Part shown: one piece after another, positions 57,493-64,000 of the stretch
Layout: each line of letters opens with the position of its first letter
How positions within the stretch are numbered: position 1 is the first letter of the stretch
The notes under the pieces: generated by a model
Database searches by the model: none
Told to the model about the DNA's origin: nothing
Seen by the model: only the letters and a program-made list of their open reading frames with translations
Source: Aphrocallistes beatrix
Lineage: Eukaryota; Porifera; Hexactinellida; Sceptrulophora; Aphrocallistidae
NCBI GenBank assembly: GCA_963281255.1
Contig: OY725496.1
Location: forward strand, 1,984,001-2,048,000
DNA: 64,000 nt
Direction: 5' to 3'
Translations under genes and position numbers: made by a program

Positions 57493-58568
57493 ATATAAAT
57501 AAATATACAAACATTAATCGAATTTTAATAGTAGGATTTAGTGGTTACGCAAGGTATGCACTCCTTCGTGCATATTGATAATAAAAGTTTAGTAAATAGA
57601 AAGGTATTTTAGCCAAATTGAAGTATACTGAGCACATATTTTTCGCTCTTTGTCCAATTTTGTGGTTTGAAGCTTAAAAGTGCAAAATATTGCATCTACT
57701 AATGAGCATGGAAATTAGTAACTATATATTTTATAAATTTACAGGTGGTTTTATATCAGTTATTGGCACGTTTTGATGACTTAAATTCTACCCGGTTCGG
57801 AAATAAAAGTGAAAACATAGTTGCCAACTGTCTTAACCAATATCTTAAAACCGGTAGATTAAAAGAAATGTATTTATAGCGGATAAAACGACCCTTATCG
57901 GAAGGACGGATGTTGCAATGTTAATCCTTAAATCAGGCAAAGCCCACTATAAATCTGCAGGAGGGGGACCGAAACTTGAGGATCTACTAAATAATCTCCA
58001 AATTGTTTGAATTTGACGGAGAATGTTTACTGTTTAAAATAAGCTATTTGAAAAGTGTAATCAAAAAATTCACACTTTAAATTTTTTGAGACCCTAACAT
58101 ATATGTCTAAGAATTAGTACAATCTCGCCTACTAAAGTTTAATAGGCTTTTAGCTTATAAAAAGAAAAGCACTATTTAACATATCTGAATATTCTCAAGA
58201 ATCACTTTTTACGATAAGTTCAAATGAAATAATCAGTATTTCAACCAAAATGGAATAATGGTGTAGAAAATGTTATTATACAGTTTTACATCCATTTTAG
58301 TGGTTGTATACTTCAAAATCTCCCGTTATAAGAATATTATTATGTTATTATGGCATTATAATTAAATAATGACCTATAATTTTGTTCATTAATACAATAC
58401 TCATTTGAGAGATATTATCATAAACCTGTTATTCAAATTTAGTATCATAACGTTTATAAAGTGATAGCGAATATCAGAAATCAAAGATTATATAAAATGT
58501 TAATTCTTTCATGTGTTGACAATACCTTCTATGAGAATTGAACTTTTAGAACCATTCATTTAACCGTA
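57493..58568. other. No confident gene
   Basis: Mostly low-copy AT-rich sequence. A plus-strand frame around 57918-58010 reads Y-K-S-A-G-G-G-P-K-L-E-D-L-L, faintly like the K-T-G-G-G-P segment of Myb/SANT-like proteins, but it is short and preceded by stops. Confidence 0.35.
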
Positions 58569-58672
58569 GAATGCCCAACGGGGACAGTGTCCCCGATATC
58601 GCGGATGTCTCCCAGCCATTTTCTATGGCTCTGAAGCCATAAGCCATATAAATGCCGGGCATTCTTCCAATA
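58569..58672. repeat. Small inverted-terminus repeat (GAATGCCC)
   Basis: Begins GAATGCCCAACGGGGACAG, ends GCCGGGCATTC. The text GATATCGCGGATGTC is found inverted near 32852-32870, so it is probably a decayed short DNA element. Confidence 0.5.
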
Positions 58673-58941
58673 ATCCTTCGAAGTGCTAAAGATTAGAATT
58701 ACAGGATTTGCAGTCTCGATATCAATTCTCTACGGAGACACTATACACTGGACACATGTGCATAATAAATATACAAATACTAGGTATGAATCAAGTTTCA
58801 CTATAATTTAATATAGTTGAAAATACAAATTACACCATCGTGAGCATTCTAATATTCAAAAATAAATGAAATAGTTGGATAAATATGTAATAATAGAGTA
58901 TAATAATGAAATAAAACAAATAGAAAAGCGTTCTGAGTCCT

Positions 58942-59645
58942 CTATATATTTCTTTCTTCTATTGCATTATCTGATGAAGGAGTCTTACTTAATGATACAC
59001 TTGAAACCAAATCAACTTTATATATTGAATCATTTTCATGGTTAGAAATATTTGATCGTGAAATAGAACTAGATTCAATACAAGAATCAAAATTTGTTAT
59101 TGGGTCATTTTGAATAATTTGGGGATTGTTTATGTTCGATTTCAGCTGATTATCAGGTATATTTAATTCGCCTAATATATCTGGAAGATTTTTGCGTGAG
59201 GACTGAGAGTCTTGCGAAGTCGGAATTTTAAGTTTGTTAATATACTCGACACTTTGGTGTACATCTGCATTTGAGTCGGAACAAGTGGAAAATACCTCGG
59301 GATCTTCTGAAATTTGATATTTTGCTAAATCATCAGGGTTCGCAGTCAAAACCGATTCTTCATGAAAATCAAATTTAATGGCAGGTTTTTCTTGATTTTC
59401 TGGATTGTATTCTCGATCTTCACTTATTCGATTAGGCCCCAAAGCAATACTTACCTCAAGGCTTGAATTATTCTGAGGGTTCAAGTTTAGATCTGAAATG
59501 TTAGAAGATTCGATAGTGCTATCTTGATTAACCAAAGAGGGATCAAATGATTGAGCAATTAGCATTGCTTCACGTTGCGATTGATTTCTTGTTCTAAAGT
59601 TCACAAGATCATTAAGTACATCAATAATTAGTTGTCGATCCCTCT
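58942..59645 (-). CDS. Last exon of an unrecognised minus-strand gene
   Basis: On the minus strand a frame is open from about 59645 to the stop at 58942. The upstream border TGAAATTTTTAG is a plausible splice acceptor, and no ATG lies near the start of the open frame (the 59604 position is GTG), so this is best read as a 3' exon. The first ~30 residues (R-D-R-Q-L-I-I-D-V-L-N-D-L-V) look helical. The remainder, about 200 residues, is rich in Ser, Asn, Asp, Glu and Ile, without Cys-rich, membrane or known-domain features, and is probably disordered. It is the longest unique frame after the Rel and transposase frames, and its sequence is not repeated in the window. Upstream exons were not found; 59650-60240 looks intronic. 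Function unknown. Confidence 0.5.
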
Positions 59646-59649
59646 AAAA

Positions 59650-60245
59650 ATTTCAAAATGTATTAAAAAGCTGAATTTATTCTACATTAGTAAATTATGA
59701 TATTTCAGAGGAAAGTTGATTCTACATTAGTAATGGATGTGAGGAATGGATGATGAATGGATGATTAAAGAGGAATGGATGATTAAACCCAACAGTGGAA
59801 GAATGAAAGATTTTCAATAAAAGTGAAAGCTCAAAAGTGTAAAACAACTTAGTATACCCTCAGAATCATGATTCAATGCCACTCTGGGTAGTTATATAGC
59901 GATTATAATTATTGCAATAACAAATTTGGTAGATGTCTACAAAAATTGCTATAACTTGTGAAATTGTCAACAAATGACCCCTAACAAATCAGTTAAACTT
60001 ATAAAAATTAATGAAAAGACTAACAAAACTTTTGCAAAGTCCAACTAAATAAATAAAAAGATTAATAAAATAGGTAAAAAAATAACAACATTAATAAAAA
60101 TAGTAAGAAAATTAAGAAAAGACTAACGAAATGGATAGAACGTTAAACATATTTACATTATATATTAAGAAAAAATATCTCACAAAATCATTGAACAAAA
60201 AAAAAAAACTGATATCCTGTTAGCAACCAATCATTCTCATCCATG
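59650..60245. other. A-rich probable intron or flank
   Basis: Long A-rich stretches (AAATAAATAAAAAGATTAAT; AAAAAAAAAA near 60198) with short repeats of GGAATGGATGA near 59740-59775. No coding region. Confidence 0.5.
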
Positions 60246-60324
60246 AGAAGCGCACTTCGCTTGTTTGCGCTGCGCGGCTTGCGGACACTGTGTCCGCAGG
60301 AGCCTTTTTGCTCCTAGGCTCACA
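60246..60324 (-). repeat. Helitron-like hairpin tail, left of the P-type MITE
   Basis: The tail GAAGCGCACTTCGCTTG...GCGGACACTGTGTCCGC leads to GGCTCACA, where the P-related MITE is inserted. The same element resumes at 61390 (GCTCACATTAATTTATT) and runs to about 61579. Confidence 0.85.
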
Positions 60325-61389
60325 CATAGCCTACTCTAATAATGCCCCACAGTAGACTGAAAATCATGGACTAGGGATGAAGTAGTAGCCGAATGGATTA
60401 ATACACGATTAGCCTGAAATCGTTAACCATGCAGAATAGCCATTAAGAATGTATTATCAGCATATATAAACATGATATCAAAGTACATATATCCGTTGGA
60501 AAAATTTCGATTAGCCATCATATCATTGCGCAACAGGTCATTCTAAGGACAATTTTAGCGATTTTCTAAGTTGTTTAAACCCTATTTCTAAATGGTATTA
60601 AGGTGTGATTTTTGTGTGGAACCAAGATTAGTACGAGTTGATTTGAAAAATTTAGAATTTTTCAATGGAATGTTGTTACATTCCTGCGTTGCTATGGTAA
60701 AGCATTTTGGTCAGTTTAGGCCATTTCGTGCAAACTGTAGTAGCTAGATCTTCAAATTCGATCTTGTTCGATAGGCAATGGCCTACTTCCTATTAGGTGA
60801 TAATACAACTTGAACTTCTAAATTCAACGAGTTTTGAGTTATGGTTGATTTTAAGAATGTGGCCAAAACACTAAATTATCTCATAACTCTATAGTCTGTG
60901 AATTTAGAAGTTTAAATTGTATTATTACCTAATAGGAAATAGCCATTGCCTATCAAATAAAATCAAATTTGAAGACCTAGTTCTTACAGTTTGCAGGATA
61001 TTGCCCAAACTGACCAAAATGCTCTACCATAGCAACGCAGCAATGTAACAACATTCCATTGAAAAATTCTAAATTTTTCAAATCAACTCGTACTAACCTT
61101 GGTTCTACACAAAAATCACACCTTAATACCATTTAGAAATAGGGTTAAAACAGCATAGAAAATTGCCAAAATCGTGCTTAAAATGACCTGTTGCGCAATG
61201 ATATTATGACGAATCGAAATTTTGACAACGGATATATGTTATTTGATGCCATGTTTATATATGCTAGTAATACATTCTTAATGCCTATCCTACATGATTA
61301 ACGATTTTAGGCAAATCGTGTATTAATCCATTCGGCTATTACCGCATCCTGGGTTATTTTACTGTGAGGCATTATTAGAGTAGGCTATG
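60325..61389. mobile_element. P-related palindromic MITE, copy 2
   Basis: It starts CATAGCCTACTCTAATAATG and ends with the complement at 61389. The exact 7-bp duplication GCTCACA is at 60318-60324 and 61390-61396. The arms are complementary to a centre near 60866. The terminal ~70 bp share CACAGTAGA, AGGGATG and AGCCG with the P-like element at 28656. The host Helitron-like text is continuous across the site. 1065 bp, non-coding. Confidence 0.92.
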
Positions 61390-61579
61390 GCTCACATTAA
61401 TTTATTATCAGGTAGATAATATCTCTAAATACATCTGTCTTACTGTGAAAATCGATATCGCACGAAAAATTTTTAAAATGTCAAATTTTTCATTTTCGAT
61501 CCATAATAACGTCATAATAGAGCGATGATCATCAATTTTTCATGAAGGTTGTATCATATTTGAGATATATGAATATACA
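61390..61579 (-). repeat. Helitron-like element body, right of the P-type MITE
   Basis: Continues the copy begun at 60246 (TTAATTTATTATCAG; ATCGATATCGCACG; ATAACGTCATAATAG) and ends where the next, oppositely oriented copy starts at 61580. Confidence 0.75.
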
Positions 61580-61944
61580 TCCTAACTATTAAAACTCGAT
61601 GAATGTATATCTATTTATATATACAGTAGAACGTCAGTTATCCGAACTTCAGTTATCCGAACACTTCAGTTAGCCGAACCCCTTGGTTGACCAAACTAAA
61701 ATATAATAAATGTATAAATGATGCATCCCTGAGTTGATAATTGAAATTATTACACTGCCATCATTTGATATACAATTGATGATACCTACATAAGCTAATA
61801 AGTATTTTATCCATATTCATCATTATGACTACTTAGTACTACTGACCAACTTTTCTATATAATTACATAGCAACTTCAGTTATCCGAACATTTCAGTTAT
61901 CCGAACCCCCGCGGTCCCAACCCGTCCGGATAACTGACGTCCTA

Positions 61945-61980
<36 letters not shown>

Positions 61981-62470
61981 CGAATTGATTGAAGAAACTG
62001 GCAAGCACAAAAAGCTGATTTTTGGCATGTGGGAGTATTTTGCTTATGGCTCCAGTAGGTTCTGAGCTCAGGGCAAAGTGTCGACACATCATGGAATTAT
62101 GACGTCATTGACACCTTTTTTATATTTAGAAATTTCAGTTTTTCGACCATAACTCCGCCATTTTATGTAATATAAGGCTGAAATTTTAATAGAATGTGCA
62201 TATTAATATATCTCAGATATGATGTAACTATCGTAAAAAAATGATGACTATTCACTCTGTTATGACGCTATCATTACGCATCAAAATTTTAAAAAATGAC
62301 AAATTTGGCGAATTTCGTGCGATATCGATTATAACAGTGGGACAGACATATTTAGAGATGTTATCTCCCATATAATTAATCAATGGTGACCACAGGCGCC
62401 CAAAGGGCGCCTCCGGCGGACACAAAGTGTCCGCCAGCTGCACAACGCTAGCAAGCGAATCGCGCTTGTA
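61580..62470 (+). mobile_element. Helitron-like element with a nested pogo-type MITE
   Basis: TCCTAACTATTAAAACTCGA to CGCGCTTGTA. The internal AT run holds the MITE 61624-61947. Removing it leaves about 565 bp. All three tail hairpins are intact (GGCGCCCAAAGGGCGCC; GGCGGACACAAAGTGTCCGCC). Confidence 0.85.
61624..61947. mobile_element. pogo-type MITE (CAGTAGAACGTCAG family)
   Basis: The termini are CAGTAGAACGTCAGTTATCC and GGATAACTGACGTCCTACTG, with TA both sides. The word CAGTTATCCGAAC is repeated inside at both ends. Confidence 0.92.
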
Positions 62471-62475
62471 TTCTA

Positions 62476-62694
62476 TTATAATTCTAGCATTCTGTCACGT
62501 AAATGGATTAGTTATAGTCAAAAACATAAATTTATAACAAGAAAAGATGTGGCAATGACGTAATAATTCCATGATGAGTCGATATTTTAATCTGAGGTCA
62601 GAATGTATTGGAAACATAGCCAAAAGTCTCCCATATTTCTAAAGTCAGCTTTCTATGCCTGATAGTTTCTTCAAACAATCGTTTAATCTCTCTC
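62476..62694 (-). repeat. Helitron-like 5' half (reverse)
   Basis: Body text ATAATTCCATGATGAGTCG to TTTCTTCAAACAATCG, followed by a (TC)9 run. No hairpin tail. Confidence 0.75.
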
Positions 62695-62708
62695 TCTCTC
62701 TCTCTATA

Positions 62709-63477
62709 CAGGGTGGGGAATAAGTTCTGCCACAAGCTTCATTGAGGTATAAAATTTCTTATACACAAACGATCTTAGTTATTATAGTCCTTAGAGATTG
62801 TAATTCGAATATCCTCAATGATTTTAAAAGATTTTTCGATTCTATGACTTAGAAATGTGTTTTGTATGGTGAGTTTTCAGAAAAAAAATGTGTCCTGGTC
62901 CGCAGGGAAAATCGTGAATCAGGGCCCACTGCTTTTCAAGTTTTCTTCCCAGAGTCTTCAAATTCTAGGAGAATTAGCTGACTCATTTTCCTCGAACACT
63001 CTAAATTTGTGGAGATATAAGATGTTCAGATCAGTGCATTTTGAAGACCAATTGGATCAGATTTCTTTGTGATGTAAAAAAAAGTGCCATTTTTGGAAAT
63101 TTTGCAAAAAGTACCTAATTTGAACTGCGACTGAATAACTTTTTCTCGTTTCTGATAACGAATTCAGTGGATTTATGAAATATTTCTATGGTGAATGAAA
63201 GCTACCAGGTGCTAAATCGTCATGGGACATCGATTATGAAGACATTTTTCACAGAAGCAGTGGGCCCTGATTCACGATTTTGCTGCGGACCAGGACACAT
63301 TTTTTTTTCTCAAAACTCACCATACAAAACACATTTCTAAGTCATAGAATCGAAAAATCTTTTAAAATCATTGAAAATATTCGAATTACAATCTAAGGAC
63401 GATAATAACTAAGATTGTTTGAGTATAAGAAATTTTATACCTAATGAAGCTTGTGGCATAACTTATTCCCCACCCTG
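62709..63477. mobile_element. Mariner-type foldback MITE, complete
   Basis: CAGGGTGGGGAATAAGTTCTG at 62709 and the complement ending CCCCACCCTG at 63477, with TA both sides. Terminal arms of about 230 bp pair, including the inner word TCAGGGCCCACTGC and its complement near 63260. Frames inside are non-conserved. This is the reference copy for fragments at 6240, 16601 and 54876. Confidence 0.9.
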
Positions 63478-63660
63478 TATATATATACATATAGTATATA
63501 GGTTGTGGTGAAAAATGCATTTATTATTAGATCGCACTCATTACTTGGATTATGGTTTTTAGATTGGTATTGATAAACATAATATTTAGGTGGTGCGCAT
63601 GACGTAATCATGTATTACATTTTAAAATTTTTAAATAAATCAAAAATATCTCGTTAAATC

Positions 63661-63696
63661 AATGGATACCGCCCTTGAAAAAATTTGCCTGACTTA
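63661..63696 (-). repeat. Family Y terminus
   Basis: GGATACCGCCCTTGAAAAAA then TTTGCCTGAC, a Y terminus cut off by the next MITE. Confidence 0.7.
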
Positions 63697-64000
63697 CACT
63701 GCCGGGCCATTATAAGTATTCGAACACCATATTGCTTCGCATCATAAGTAATACTAAAATGGGTCTACTCATGGGGGTCAATTCATTCAAACCACGACAT
63801 TTACTGAAGATCTAACATCAAATTCGAAATCTGCACACTCGAATTACTCGGGTTAGAAGTTTTCCATATATTAATCCTTTCTAAAGCGCAATTCCTACCA
63901 ACGGTGTCACCCTGGACCACTTTCAAACTAGTCATTACCAATTTATATAAAATAAGAGCAAGTGGATCAAGATTGCACAAACGATATAAATTTACTTTGA
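63697..64000. mobile_element. Tc1-type MITE, cut by the window end
   Basis: CACTGCCGGGCCATTATAAG at 63697 after TA, followed by the family internal order (GAATTACTCGGGT; CCAACGGTGTC). The right end lies outside the window. Confidence 0.75.

Noticed and set aside
57918..58010. Myb/SANT-like K-S-A-G-G-G-P fragment
   Set aside because: Too short, no supporting upstream helix pattern, and stops nearby.

Overview
This window is AT-rich animal nuclear DNA, most likely from an arthropod. The evidence is an NF-kB/Relish-class Rel protein, P-element, piggyBac, mariner and hAT-type transposases, spliced-looking gene structure and very dense nested transposons. The mariner and repeat style would fit a crustacean such as a parasitic copepod, but the sequence alone does not settle the species. 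There is one 200-base assembly gap (38920-39119).

Only two loci look like host genes. The first is an apparently intact, intronless reading frame for a Rel-homology transcription factor (12309-13712, + strand; about 467 residues; DNA-binding loop and IPT domain present, no ankyrin repeats). The second is the last exon of an unrecognised minus-strand gene encoding a Ser/Asn/Asp-rich tail (58942 to about 59645). Almost everything else is mobile-element material or fragments of it.

Layout. 1-9900: a hAT element (756-4060) and TTAA-flanked foldback elements, X1 and X2. 10041-11582: a deleted mariner holding a Helitron-like insertion. 12.3-13.7 kb: the Rel gene. 14.1-20.7 kb: MITEs, a GATC-rich repeat and a ~2 kb non-coding family called Y here. 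20.9-23.4 kb: decayed piggyBac-like and THAP/P-like transposase genes. 24.0-26.6 kb: nested palindromes. 27.9-33.0 kb: a four-level nest, in which a retroelement integrase remnant is split by X2, X2 by a 2820-bp P-like element, and the P transposase frame by a pogo-type MITE. 33-46 kb: MITEs, minisatellites, a second X1 and Y2. 47-57.5 kb: Y3, an inverted second copy of the hAT element (49171-52449) and a cluster of Helitron-like elements. 58.5-64 kb: the unknown gene exon, a P-related palindromic MITE and more Helitron-like and mariner-type copies.

The strongest result is a P-superfamily system. An element of 2820 bp carries ~70-bp terminal repeats starting CATGGCC, 7-bp target duplications and a THAP-domain transposase. 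Two ~1-kb near-palindromic MITEs (24471-25476 and 60325-61389) share its termini and also have perfect 7-bp duplications. Next come an abundant ~540-bp family ending in three GC-rich hairpins, whose ends can be set from an empty site inside the window, and two inverted hAT copies that share inactivating lesions and a nested 8-bp-TSD element. Where empty sites or duplications could be read by eye they are stated; no alignment or database search was run.
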